Assembly: GCA_022264855.1 (NCBI GenBank)
Contig: JABYQU010000008.1
Span: forward strand, 372,001 to 436,000
Reading direction: 5' to 3'
DNA length: 64,000 nucleotides
Origin: Lenzites betulinus
Taxonomy: Eukaryota > Basidiomycota > Agaricomycetes > Polyporales > Polyporaceae
A program made the position numbers and the translations under genes. Positions 1-10,758 of the stretch are shown piece after piece; position 1 is the first letter of the stretch; the number at the start of each line of letters is the position of its first letter. The notes below the pieces were generated by a model. That model worked only from the letters and a program-made list of their open reading frames with translations. It was not told the origin of the DNA and ran no database searches.

Positions 1-99
1 GTGCTATCAGGCCAGCTAACGATTCCAAAATGGACAGTAAGACTTTGATCGAAAAGAAGAGTATATTAACTCACAATTCAGCTGAGAGCTGGCACCCAT

Positions 100-740
100 A
101 AGTCTCCACTATGCTCAGTAATGTTCCATAAGCTTTGAGGCAGATGAGTCCACGTGACAGAGCGGCTGCGCCTTGAGATCTTCAACAAAGTGCTTCAGAT
201 TACCGGGACCCAAACAAGCTGCGCGCGTAGAGCCCGAGGGAAAACAGGTCTTCCGAACGTGATTGAAGGCGTCGAACACACCAGGGAGAAGGAGAATGTC
301 GAGGTTGTTGATATTAGAGAGGAGCTCACGAATGAACGCCGCCTGCAGCTGAGACTGGTTGCTGGGAAAGTTGAGCTAGCAGAGCAGAACCTTGCGAATG
401 GTGGAGACGATCTCGGCATTCAAGCCAGGACCGGTAGGAGGACGCCCGCGAGTCTTCAAGGTGTAGGTCACTGGGGATGCGAGTGCGATGCCATAGTCAG
501 CTGAGACTAGGTTGACTGGCTGTCGAGTGTTGAAATGACCCCGTATTGCTGCGACGAGGTCGAAGAGCCACTTGTTGACTTCATTTCTGTTAACTGTGAA
601 CGTATAAGTCCTATTGCTTGGCAAATGATATTGCACAAACCTTTCTTCTGAAGGATCGCATAGCACATGCTCGGGATGTCGATATCAACCCAAGTCCACG
701 CTGCAGTGACGGCGAGCATCAACTCGCTCTGCATCATAGA
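100..740 (-). pseudogene. Decayed coding remnant, probably transposon-derived
   Basis: Two overlapping minus-strand open stretches (about 737-507 and 666-376) continue, after an in-frame stop near 376, into a third stretch with protein-like composition down to about position 100. The sequence can be read as one protein only with a frame change near 600-660 and by ignoring the stop, so it looks broken. I do not recognise the family. Its place among other transposon debris suggests an old element ORF; an intron at the frame change is the alternative. Confidence 0.3.
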
Positions 741-1397
741 CAGTTGTAGATTGACGAACTTGATGTGCTCCTTCTGGGCTGTGACTGCAGGCCATCATTG
801 AGCCAGCTGTGCACTATACCCCGCGGAGTACTTCGCATAGATTCCGCTCAATGTTGCTTGCTCCTTCTCAACACTGCTGATAGCAATGTTAAGAGCCTTC
901 AAGTATTTGGCCAGTGCAGGTGGTGTGAAGGCCTTGAACAGCTGTGCATATGCTGTTGAAGTCTCAATAAAATATATTCAGAAAGGAATAGAGTGCATCC
1001 CCTGGATGTGCCATGTTAAGGCTGGCCTCGCTTGCCTTATTCTGGATCCCATTCTGCTGTACCTGTCCTGCATGCATTCACCACAAGAGATCTGCATACC
1101 TCCACCCCAATTCCCCAACAGCACAGGCCATGCATGTGCTGTGTGCTTCATACAGCATGTCCTGACCATGCTGCAAGAGGATTGGCCCTGTTTGGCAGGT
1201 CAACTACCCCTGCCAGCAGAAAGTAAGTCTGTCATTTCAATTTGCTGATGTGCTTGTCATGATTTTGTACAGTGGCACAAGAAACTATATTGATGTGGTA
1301 GAAGATTTAGTAAACAGTGCCAGTGAGACTGCAACACAGTTTCTGGGCAAGTGAATGATATATAACAGTGTGGGATGCAGGACCAGTTTCTGAGGGG

Positions 1398-1913
1398 TCA
1401 GAGGGACAATAAAGTGGACATCTCCTTAGCCAAAGATGTGCACACATTGCTGAAGCAGCTTTGCACCTTCATTTCATGTTCTCCTATCAGTGGGTCAAGC
1501 TGCTCCATCTCCTTCTCATACGGATCTCGCTTGGGTGGATTTTTTCCTCTTGATAGAAGAGATACGAGCTGCATAATATCTTTTGGGTCCTCTCTTTGTG
1601 ATGGATAGAAAATTGGGTATGCATCAACTCCAATTCCCGCCATAGGCTAATGAAGGTGATATGTGCGCAGATCTTTGGGGAAGGGATAGAGGGGGGTTCC
1701 AGCGATAAAGGCCTTCCCCTTCCTTGGCTGGCTCAACAAAAAACCTGCCACTGCCTGTGTCTTGACAAGCCCTGCTTCAGTCTGTGCAAAGTCTGCCATT
1801 AAAGCTTGACAAGACAGTACTTGAGTCGGGCAGGAAAGGGTATGTGTCTCCATGATTGCATTTTGAAGGCCTTGTTGGTTCCCAGGTGTTTGGCAAGAAC
1901 AACAAATCTGCAA
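1398..1913 (-). pseudogene. Decayed coding remnant, possibly part of the same element ORF
   Basis: Minus-strand open stretches 1913-1647 and 1643-1398 are separated only by a stop codon and a few bases. Together they read as about 170 residues of plausible protein, including a segment with PRKGKAFIAGTPLYPFPKD. The stop and the lack of a start or splice signals argue for a dead copy. It lies upstream, in the transcription direction, of the remnant at 100-740 and may belong to the same protein. The family is not recognised. Confidence 0.3.
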
Positions 1914-4660
1914 GGTTTACAAACAGCTTTTCCAGCCTCCTGTTGATGTACAGCCCATAACTTGATAGAGCTTTACTGTTAAGCTAGTTCCTACCAGCTA
2001 CATTGTTGTGTCAGGATTCCTACACATTGGCATGTGGTTTGATGGTTTAGTGGAATTATTGGAGCCTGCCTGTAGACTTGTATACCTTTTTGGAGCTAAG
2101 GCAGTGCAAAAAGCTTGACTTGAATTGTCTCCCCCTCTGTTGAGTGAACAGTGTGAACCACTGCATGACTTGTTATACTCACTGGCATAGTTAGAATAGT
2201 GTTTGTCCAATTTCTGGCAGACTTTGGGCTCTTCTGTCATCTTGTTTTGCTTGCACCTTGTGATTCAATAGTCCTTATAGTTGCACTCTATACCTGAAAG
2301 AGAGATATGAGTGGTACAATAGGCATGCCAGACCCTGCAAAGGAGAAGAACCTCATCAGATCCAAAGGTACCTGTCAGATGACACTTGGGGTTGGGGCAG
2401 GCAGGTGGCAGGTGGTGGGTGTGCAGGAGTATGTGGCAAGTGCATGGGGGCGGGCGCATGGGGGCAGGCATGCAGAAAGTGAGGTAGCATGGGGTGGGGA
2501 CAGTGGCTAGTATGAAATCCCCATTGAACATCAATTGAAGTGCACATGAGAACACCAGAACATCAGGAGAGTGCCAGGAATGGGGAGCCGAGGGGGAACC
2601 ATAGAATAAACATATGGGACTCACTGGAATAAGCTGGAAATACATCAAAACAAATGGGAGTGTTATTTGGTCTAGAGAGATCTAAAGACATACTGAAAAC
2701 ATACCAATTAGTTGTTACCCATTATGTACAGTAGCATCTAGATTTACAGAGATATTATGATTGATGAGGAACAAAGAAATCATTTCTTATGTGGTGACCT
2801 TTTAGCCATTTGATGAAACACAAATCAATGTACATGGGAAAACAAATTCAAATCCCGTTAGTTTTTAATTAGATAATGAATAGATGCCATATAGTATCTG
2901 TTCTAATAAACCTAGGGTTAGGGTTCCAATCCGTTAGAGTATTTAGGGTTAGCACTTAGTTACCTTGCCATGCTGTGCTAGCCACTTGGTAGCCTTGGTG
3001 TAGTCCCAAGCTAATCCCTCCTAGTGGACACCTGTCTAACCCTAGCTCACATACCACTCCCCTTGAATGGCTCCACCTCTGCCAAATGGGCACATTGATT
3101 ATTTAATACCACATCTATTTGCTACTCACTAATACTTATACATAAGCTACTTTACTCTGCTTACAGGAGTTATATTAGTAATGTTTGACAGTTGTAGACA
3201 CTTAGGAAGTAAAAGTGTGGCTTATAATTAGTGGCTCAAATATGCATGCTGATAGTCAATAGAAATATAATGAGAAGCAATAGAAGGTCATACACCTCTT
3301 TGTAAAAGTATTAGAAGAGATGTATACCAAGTGAGCAGACTCTACTAGCATATAGCTGTTTTGCAGCTGTTCTTAAGACAAGTGCATATGAAATGGATAG
3401 CTTTTGGACATGTAGTTCATCAATCATCATTTGTAGGTATTTCAGATGCCTTTCTGAATACTTTCATTGAGTGGAACTTGACTCTAGCTTCTTGGTGATA
3501 TATAATACATCATCACTCTAAAATGTGTAAAAGATGTATTTTTGGCAGTTCTGTGATTATTTCCAAGTCCCACGGGTGCCTGTAGTGCTTGCCAGGTTAG
3601 TGAGCACACCCTGTGCCTAAGGGACCTGGTATAACTGAGCTCAGAACATTCTCCAAAAGCTAGGCTCAAAATCACAGAAAAACTGCTATATTGAGCCCTG
3701 TATCATTCTAATCTGTAACTGGTGCCATTAGGTGCGCATAATTGAGCAGAATCTGTGCATATATGACATATACTATACTGATAGGCAATCAAGGGAGAAG
3801 ATGCAGTGTTACTGCATTTGTAGTGTACTAGCTACTATGATTTGCTATTTCTGACATAGAATCTGCTTCTTTTACTACAAAAACAATATAATTACATTCC
3901 CATTAGTCATAGCTCTCTAATGGTATATAATAGTCTATACATTGTGTAACAAATGGCTTATATATATGGAATATATCTCTGTCTTTATGCCTAATTGTCC
4001 CACACCACACCCCTAATTAGGCAGACTAGTCCATATCAACTAACCGGGCTAATAAGGCCAATCACCTCAGCTCGCCCATACAGGTTAATACCACCTGGCG
4101 CCTGAACACCTGGATAGGTGACATCACTGATCAATCTGGCCTGCCCCTAGGCGCTGTTTCCATATTCCCTTGCTTGTCGCTTTCTGCCGCCCCGACAGCT
4201 CCCGACATTTTCTGGCAGAAGTATTGTAACACATGTTGCCGCTAAGGCCACCCTCCCACCCTCCGCCCCACCATGTGCCTACGTATTTCCTTTTTCAATC
4301 TTTATCTTGTGGCTGATAACCGCTACCACATTGTTCAGATCTAACGGCACTTTCCTGTAATCTCTCCAGGCCACCTTCCTTATCAGGCCTCCCCCGCTGG
4401 CGCTATCCCGCCTGCTTGCGCTATCCCGCCTGCTGGTGCTTCCCCTGCCCTCTGGTATTCCCCTGCCCTCTCCCTATGTGAGCCCTTTAACAGTAGATGT
4501 AGTACTATGTAGAGGAATTAAAATGCATGTTAACACATTAGAACCTAGTAGTCAGCCCAATCAGCAATTACAAGTTGTTATTAATCTACAAAGCGGAGTA
4601 CATGATCCTACAATACACTATTAGCTCCTGCATTATAGTGGCCTAGTAGTCCATGAGTCC
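1914..4660. other. Non-genic, AT-rich, CpG-poor stretch
   Basis: No believable gene is visible. Notable details are a very G-rich plus strand at 2,390-2,515 (runs such as GGGGTTGGGG and GGGGCGGG), a short run of telomere-like TTAGGG units near 2,912-2,958, and a threefold short repeat of the type GCGCTATCCCGCCTGCT at about 4,395-4,440. CpG is rare except at about 4,060-4,420. The stretch looks like old, methylation-decayed repeat DNA. Confidence 0.5.
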
Positions 4661-4667
4661 CGCTTGT

Positions 4668-5230
4668 TGAACTTCCATGTTTATGGCTGTGCCGGATGGG
4701 GAGTTGCTGTGGGGGGCCGTGCATCTACAATATGCCAGCATAAACATTCTTACTTACCTGTTATGGACATTGTACTATACACGGCATTTCATCATCCTTA
4801 CTGATAATTCTGATGCATTCTACACTGCCCCGGTACATTCCAGATCCCTATGGAAGTCTCTAGAATATGGCATCATTCTTGCACAATATGTCATTGTAGT
4901 CTTGCTCATCGTCTTACTCATCGCATAGGCTACTTACTCAGCGTCCTCTGAATGTCACATGCTTCTCTTTTATGCTTACTCATCGCAGTCCTCCAGTAGT
5001 ATATAAGGAGGACATTCTCTGCCATAGCTCTTCAGTCTTTTGCTCACAGACTGAAGAGTAAGTCCCACTACTGCTATGCCTACATATGTATTACTTACCA
5101 GTACTTGTAGTTCCTCTTTGTGTGGCTCACAGGTACTGTCAATATGATTATAGTCTTTTGCTCACAGATTGAATATTCCTCTTTGTGTGGCTCACAGCCT
5201 TCCAGGTTCAGAGTTCTTCAGGTTATGAGC
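4668..5230 (+). repeat. copia-type LTR (solo or 5' LTR remnant)
   Basis: The sequence starting TGTTGAACTTCCATGTTTA at 4,668 recurs directly downstream of the copia RNase H coding end at 13,279. The following stretch (about 4,700-4,815) matches 14,068-14,185 at roughly 90 percent by eye. It contains a TATA-like box (tagtatataagg, about 4,993) and repeated GCTCACAG motifs. The 3' boundary is not certain, since no clear primer-binding site follows. It has the same orientation as the copia remnant at 10.3-13.3 kb and could be its 5' LTR, with the interval filled by later insertions, or an independent copy. Confidence 0.6.
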
Positions 5231-5679
5231 CCTGCACTCTAACTGGTTGCTACCTCAGTCGACACCATGCGCGCACCCTATCTGTCAACCTTCTGCTGAT
5301 TTGTGCACACCTTCCCCCATCTTTCCTACCCTCTTGACTGTGCCCGCTGACACTGCTACCAGGGGGACATTTCTGCACTCGTTACACAGCCCTGAGTGCT
5401 TTTCTCATAGCCCTATATAGCCATACCTACACAGGCCTTTGTAGTGCGGCCTTCTTTCTGTATCCCTTGGCTGGACCCTGCACTTGCGGTAGCCAGTCGT
5501 TGTATCCATGTTCTTTAGGAACTTTGGAGCCGGAGGACAACCGTTTGGACCCTCCTTACAATACCTTTTGGCTTGAGTACGCACTTTCTTGGGCACAGTT
5601 GGCAACTTCTATCCGGATTTCTGGGTATATTGGCTACCTAGATTTCTGACTCACCTCAATAGGTGCAGCAGCTATTGTA
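5231..5679. other. No gene seen; probable copia or other repeat debris
   Basis: Only short overlapping open frames on both strands. Nothing recognisable is present. Confidence 0.4.
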
Positions 5680-6110
5680 CCAATAATGTGTCACAAACCA
5701 TTTAGCTTCCATAACCGTTTTACATTATGAACCGTCAGGGCCCATAATGTGTTACAAAGCTCTGGAGAGCGTCCTGGGACCTTTGTAATTAGGTAGGCAG
5801 CCTGGGGGAGGCCTGTTATCTCCCCAGAGATAACAGATTGGCCCATATCTAACTGATTGCTTTCTTATCTTTTTAGATTAAGTCTTTATCTCATCTCCCG
5901 GGTCCCTTCCCTGCCTCAATAGCCTCGCCACATGGGCACTTATTTCGCATTTTGGTGCGCTCCTCCTCCTCCTTCTGCTCCTGCTAGCTCACTCAGTTTC
6001 TACTCTATCAAGCTCTATCTAGGCTCATTTTAAACGTGTTTTAAAGGCAAACAATTGTATGTAAATATCGCTGGAAACAGGTAAGTACTCACACTATGAT
6101 TACAGGTGCT
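5680..6110 (+). repeat. Diverged single copy of the foldback-element arm
   Basis: The segment repeats, in the same order and orientation, the landmarks of the outer left arm of the foldback element at 7,047-7,500: two ATAATGTGTTACAAA-like motifs, a GGACCT...AGGCAG stretch, TCTCATCTCCCGGGTCCCTTCC, a pyrimidine tract, and a final GGTAAGTACTCA matching GGTAAGTACTGA. Overall similarity is much lower than between the two arms. It looks like an old solo arm or a related family member. Confidence 0.5.
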
Positions 6111-6211
6111 ACTAGTGCACTTTAAGCAGCACAAAACAAGTGATAGCGCACCCATTTCGTGTCATGCAAACACGCGCAAGGGTTTCCTAGCACCGTACTT
6201 TTAGTGCGGTT

Positions 6212-7015
6212 CTAACAAGTGCAAGGTGGGGAGAGCTGGGGGAGTCCAGTGCAACACTTCTGTGGCACAAGGGCCTTAATCCGGACAGACTTCTTCTGCA
6301 AGCAACGGTAGCCCGCCTTCTTCTCCATGGGGGCGAGCTTGGAGGTCGACGCGCACGTGGGGATCAACGCAATAGGGTCGTTAGTCTCGGATGCGGAAGA
6401 AGGCGGGGGATCCTCCTGCGGCGGCGCCCTGCCTTTACCTTTCTCTCGCTTTGGCTGTTTCGCCGGAGGGGCCGCGGGCTCGGGAGAAGTGGAGGGGCGC
6501 AGACACTTGTTGGAGGCGGCGCCGGTGGTAGTGGGGCTGCGCGCACGGAGGCGTACGGAGGTGCGGACGGGGATGGGCGCCGGCGAAGAAGAGGCAGGGG
6601 GTGGCGCTGAGGCGGCTGGGGTAGCTCGCACGGAGATGACCGGCTCTGGAGGCAGCGCACCAGTCGCGCGAGCCCACGCACCGACAAAGAGAGGATGGAG
6701 CCATGGGTAGCTGAGGGGATGCTCCGCCGGCCGATCTCCCATGCCCGTCGCAAAGTCCGCGAAGTGGCAGTAGAGGTCGTCAGCGAAACGGCGGACAGTG
6801 CCTGGCCGTTCAGTCAGGTGCACGAGTTCGTCCTGGGTGGAGAGGTGTCAGCAACCGCAAGGCACACAAGACAAGACAATGGCACGCACTAGTTGGGCCA
6901 AAGCCCCCTGCGCCCTCTCCTCGACATCCTCGTCGGCGGCCTCGGGCAGAATGGTGACGCTGATCTCCTGTTCGAGAGCGTGGCGCGATTGTTCGCGATG
7001 TTGGTCGTTCAACAT
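6212..7015 (-). CDS. Hypothetical protein, proline/serine-rich tail, one intron
   Basis: Reading on the minus strand from the ATG at 7,015, the frame runs about 50 codons, crosses a canonical GT-AG intron of about 37 nt (near 6,836-6,872), and continues through the open frame ending at 6,212, giving about 250 residues. The first half looks folded, with motifs RPGTVRRFADDLYCHF and SYPWLHPLFVGAWARATG. The second half is low-complexity Pro/Ser/Ala/Arg with basic KKRK-like patches. I do not recognise the family; its style recalls multicopy, transposon-associated proteins of Agaricomycetes. The start codon lies only about 31 bp from the end of the foldback element, so its promoter has probably been displaced. 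Confidence 0.45.
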
Positions 7016-7501
7016 CCCGGGTGTGGCGGTGGTGGATGACCAGCCCCTGTTGTAGTTCTAATGTATTACGAACCGTTCATGCGCCCGCGCAGCATTACAT
7101 TATAAACCATTCGTGTTCGTAATGTATTACGAGCAGCCGGGGACGCCAGCGCTGCCCTCCGGGACCTGCCTAATATGGCAGGCAGGCCCGGGGGACAGTG
7201 CTGGCGCCCCCGGGAGCCTCTAATCTGTTATCTCTTAATAGATTATGTCTTATCTCATCTCCCTGGGGCTTTCCCGCGCGCGCCTGTGCCTCCCTCGCAG
7301 CCACATCCCGATTAGGCAGGTGCACTCTTGTCCTCCCTCCCCTGCCTACCTGCTTCGCCTCTCTCTCGCTCAGTTCCTGCCCGATTCGCCTCAAACCTAG
7401 CGCATCTTACTCGGGAGAACTGAGGCTACGATCGTGCGCAAACAAAATGAGAATTGGGTAAGTACTGATTTTGCTACTGGAGATACAGTAAAAGTGCAGA
7501 A

Positions 7502-7929
7502 GAGGCGACAAAGAACGGGCGATATCTCGTCCGTTACTTGTCGCCTCGACGCGCAAAGTACTTTCCCATAACGAGGAAATCCAGCGCGTTCGAACGCGCC
7601 GTTATACGCGCGAATCGGCCGACGGACGGTGGAGCTGCGCTCCGCCCACCCAGGGGGGAGTGCAGCTCCTCCTCCTGTGCTCGTATTTCATTCTTTTTTC
7701 CTCGCACTTGCTTTGTTCATTTACTAATACATTGTACTCCACAGGTATAACGTTTTCTCAACGAACTACAACCCACAAACACGTCGAGGAGGGTGAATAG
7801 TAGTCCCACTACTACCCACCTTCCTCGACGCATAGCGCTGCCGTTTCTGCGCGTATCGCCGCGCAAAAGGCACCGCCAGAAAGCGGCTGAATGCTGCTTT
7901 CTGTCGGTACCCTTTGCGCGGCGATACGA
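7502..7929. repeat. Nested palindromes inside the left arm
   Basis: Three separate hairpin-forming palindromes lie in this arm: 7,502-7,548 (GAGGCGACAAAGAACGGGCG paired with its near-complement), 7,783-7,829 (GTCGAGGAGGGTGAATAGTAG paired), and about 7,851-7,927 (GTATCGCCGCGCAAAAGG paired with CCCTTTGCGCGGCGATAC). Each also pairs with its counterpart in the right arm (9,097-9,142, about 8,814-8,862 and about 8,704-8,795). Confidence 0.7.
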
Positions 7930-8319
7930 CCATGTAGCGCGTCGCTATCCACATGTGCTCTTCCTCCCTCTCCTCCAGCTGCTCACCCCCCTTCTATCTC
8001 TCAACAGGTACTCTGGAATGCTATGTACTTGTCTATTAACATCTCATGTAGTGTATATACCTATTCAATAATGATCTTTACTCATATGTGCTGCATAAAC
8101 AATAGACTGAGCAAAACTGAGCAAAACAGCGAGTTTTGCACACTCATTTCATCCCTACATACCTAGGTATACCTCTAATACATCTGTGATGTGTATACAT
8201 CGATAGCCAATGTATACAGCTTTCAAACAAGCCCAGAAACATGTAAATTGGCGAAGAACTCGAATTTATGTACTACAAAGTGTTCTACAAGTTCTGTATA
8301 TACTGTGCTGTACATACAG

Positions 8320-8373
8320 ACATGCTGAAGCCGCCCGAGACCGTCTTAAGACGGTGGGCGGCTACCTGCATGT
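8320..8373. repeat. Hairpin in the foldback spacer
   Basis: GCCGCCCGAGACCGTCTT at 8,330 is followed at once by AAGACGGTGGGCGGC, flanked by AGACATGC and GCATGTCT. It is a nearly loopless palindrome close to the middle of the foldback element. It could be a fossil insertion, a bidirectional terminator or a cruciform; no function can be assigned. Confidence 0.6.
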
Positions 8374-9597
8374 CTACAGTAATAACGCGATATTTCCGTC
8401 CATTCTCGTCCGTTCCTGTTGCAAATTTGTACACATATAGCGACTCCATGGCGTATTAATCGTGCCCGTTTTTATGATAATCGGTTGCGCGGATCGTGCA
8501 CAGCAAGGGTGTACATTCTGGTCATAGATAAGTAGATTACACATTTGAACGGGCTCTGATTGTTCTACAATCCAGTGTACACATAGCGATGGCATACACT
8601 AATACGTGAAAGAAAGCAGAATGTTATTTGAAGACTTGCACATGAATCTATCGCTGAAACATGTGATTACACTGCATGGAACACAGAATATCGTATTGCG
8701 ACGGTTTGTGCGGTCGTATCGACGCGCAAAGGGCACCGTCAGAACGCTGTGTTGCGCCGCTTTCTTCAGGTGCCTTTTGCGCGGCGATACGCGCAGAAAT
8801 GACAGATATATGCGTCGAGGAAGGTGGGTAGTAGTTGGACTACTACCCACCCTCCTGGATGTGTTTCTTCGCTGTAGTATGTTCGTAAAACGTTGTACCC
8901 ATGACATACAATGTATTAGTGACTTAATAGAGCAAAAACGAGCAAAAACGAATGGAATATGCGCAGAGGAGGAGGAGCTGCTCTCCTGCCCGGGGTGGGC
9001 GGAGCGCAGCTCCACCGTCCTTGGGCAGAATTGCGCGTGTGGGGACTCGTTGGAACGGGCTTACCGTCGTCTTGATGGGAAAGCAATTTGCGCGCTGAGG
9101 CGACAAAGAACGGACGAGATATCGCCCGTTCTTTGTCGCCTATTATACCCTGTTACTGTATGTACTGTAGCGCAGTCAGTACTTACCGGATTCCAGTCCC
9201 GTTTGCGCGCGATTGTAGCCTGAGATCGCCCGAGTAAGACGCGCTAGTTTTGAAGCGAATCGGAGAAGAATTGAGCGAGGGAGAACCAAAGCAGGCAGGC
9301 AGGGGAGGGAGGACCAGAGCACACCTGCCTAATCGGGATGTGGCTGCGAGAGAGGCACAGGCGCGCGCGGGAAAGTCCCGGGGAGATGAGATAAGGCCAT
9401 TATCTATGTTAGATAAGAGATTAGAGGCCCCCGGGGGCGCCAGCACTGTCCCCCGGGCCTGCCTGCCATATTAGGCAGGTCCCGGAGGGCAGCGCTGGCG
9501 TCCCCGGCTGCTCGTAATACATTACGAACACGAACGGTTTATAATGTAATGCTGCGCGGGCGCATGAACGGTTTATAATACATTATGACTACCACAG

Positions 9598-10265
9598 CTG
9601 GTGGGATGACATAGTGACATAGCCAGAAGAGCTGTAGAGAAGACAGAGGCAAGAAGCGAGAGGGGACCGCGAGGAGGAGGAAGGAGAGGGCGACACTCTT
9701 TAGGGGACTACCCCGGAGCTTTAGACATTAGCGGAGGGCACGATCAACTCCACTCAGGGCCATGGAAGCAGATTGGCAAGCCTGCATGCTAGCGCTATGG
9801 TTCGCGAGGCCGCAAGGTGACAGCCGGACACCGCCAGAGGCTTCGCGCCATCAGATCACTTCTCTGAGGATGCGCGAAAGGAGGAGTGCAGACCAGCTGC
9901 AGCGGCTTCCTGGGCACACCGAGCCACATGTGGGAGGTTAGGAGGAAGCATACGCGGGCGGGTGGGCTGAAATGCCAGACAATGTGGCGGGGGCGCAGCA
10001 GTGCGCCCCTGTGAGGCTACTGCCCCGAGGCTCTACAGTGACACACGCGGCAGGCGCTGGCCGAACACGAGGACTGAGGGCCGCGAAGGCACACATGGCG
10101 TAACCATACTTGGTCAAATGAATGGAACACTTCCAACGCGCACGCGCAGCATCAGTCGCAACCGGCTGCTACTGTGTTCGCCTACGGCGCGGCTGACGAG
10201 GTCTTACGGCGGGAGGTTGGAGTACTAGGCGGGAATACACACAGCGCAGACCCTTTGCTCTCCTG
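9598..10265. other. No gene recognised between foldback and copia remnant
   Basis: GC-richer and purine-biased, with only short overlapping frames. It may be further insertion debris inside the former copia internal region. Nothing can be supported. Confidence 0.4.
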
Positions 10266-10758
10266 GTGGAACTCTCACAATGTCTGTCTACCTGCGGGAC
10301 TCCATGTACACCCAGATGGCCTACTTGCTCCAGTACCGCCCCCGGATAACCACTACATGTCTATCTCTTGAAGAAGGCCCTCTATGGTCTTAAGCAGGCA
10401 TTGTGTCAGTGGAACGAGAAAATCCACAAGTCCCTCCTTGACCTGGGCTTCCTTCATACCTATTCTGATGCTGGACTCTATGTATATCATCAACAAGGGG
10501 GGGATGGGTCCATTACAATTGTTGTACTCTATGTCAATGACCTACTTCGCTTCAGAAATTGGCCTTGCTTTATCAAGCACGTCAAAGACACACTGATGAA
10601 GCAGTATAAGATGAAGGACTTGGGACCTGTTCAGTAATTCCTCAGGCTTTGTATCACTCATGATCACTCTACTCGTATTATTGAGATTGATCAAATCAGG
10701 TACATCAAGCCCATTCTTCAGCGCTTCAACATGGCAGATTGCAAGCTGGCACGCACCT

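Larger units (their letters stand above)
7047..9597. mobile_element. Foldback transposon with about 0.9-kb inverted arms
   Basis: Left arm (about 7,047-7,945) and right arm (about 8,700-9,597) are inverted copies with scattered mismatches and small indels. They run from the outer ends (CTGTTGTAGT at 7,047 and ACTACCACAG at 9,588) through AATGTATTA motifs, a GC-rich block and internal palindromes. The spacer of roughly 750 bp has no convincing gene. Open frames in the arms (for example 7,198-7,461 and its mirror 9,183-9,446) exist only because the arms are alike. No transposase is encoded, so it would be non-autonomous. No clear target-site duplication was found. It is CpG-rich, unlike its surroundings, which suggests later arrival. 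Confidence 0.75.

Noticed and set aside
2030..2090. tRNA-like GATGGTTTAGTGG motif
   Set aside because: An A-box-like sequence only; no B-box or stems at the right spacing.
7198..7461. Open frame repeated at 9,183-9,446 (minus)
   Set aside because: Similarity comes from the inverted arms of the foldback element. Differences between copies do not favour silent sites, and there is no start or splice context.
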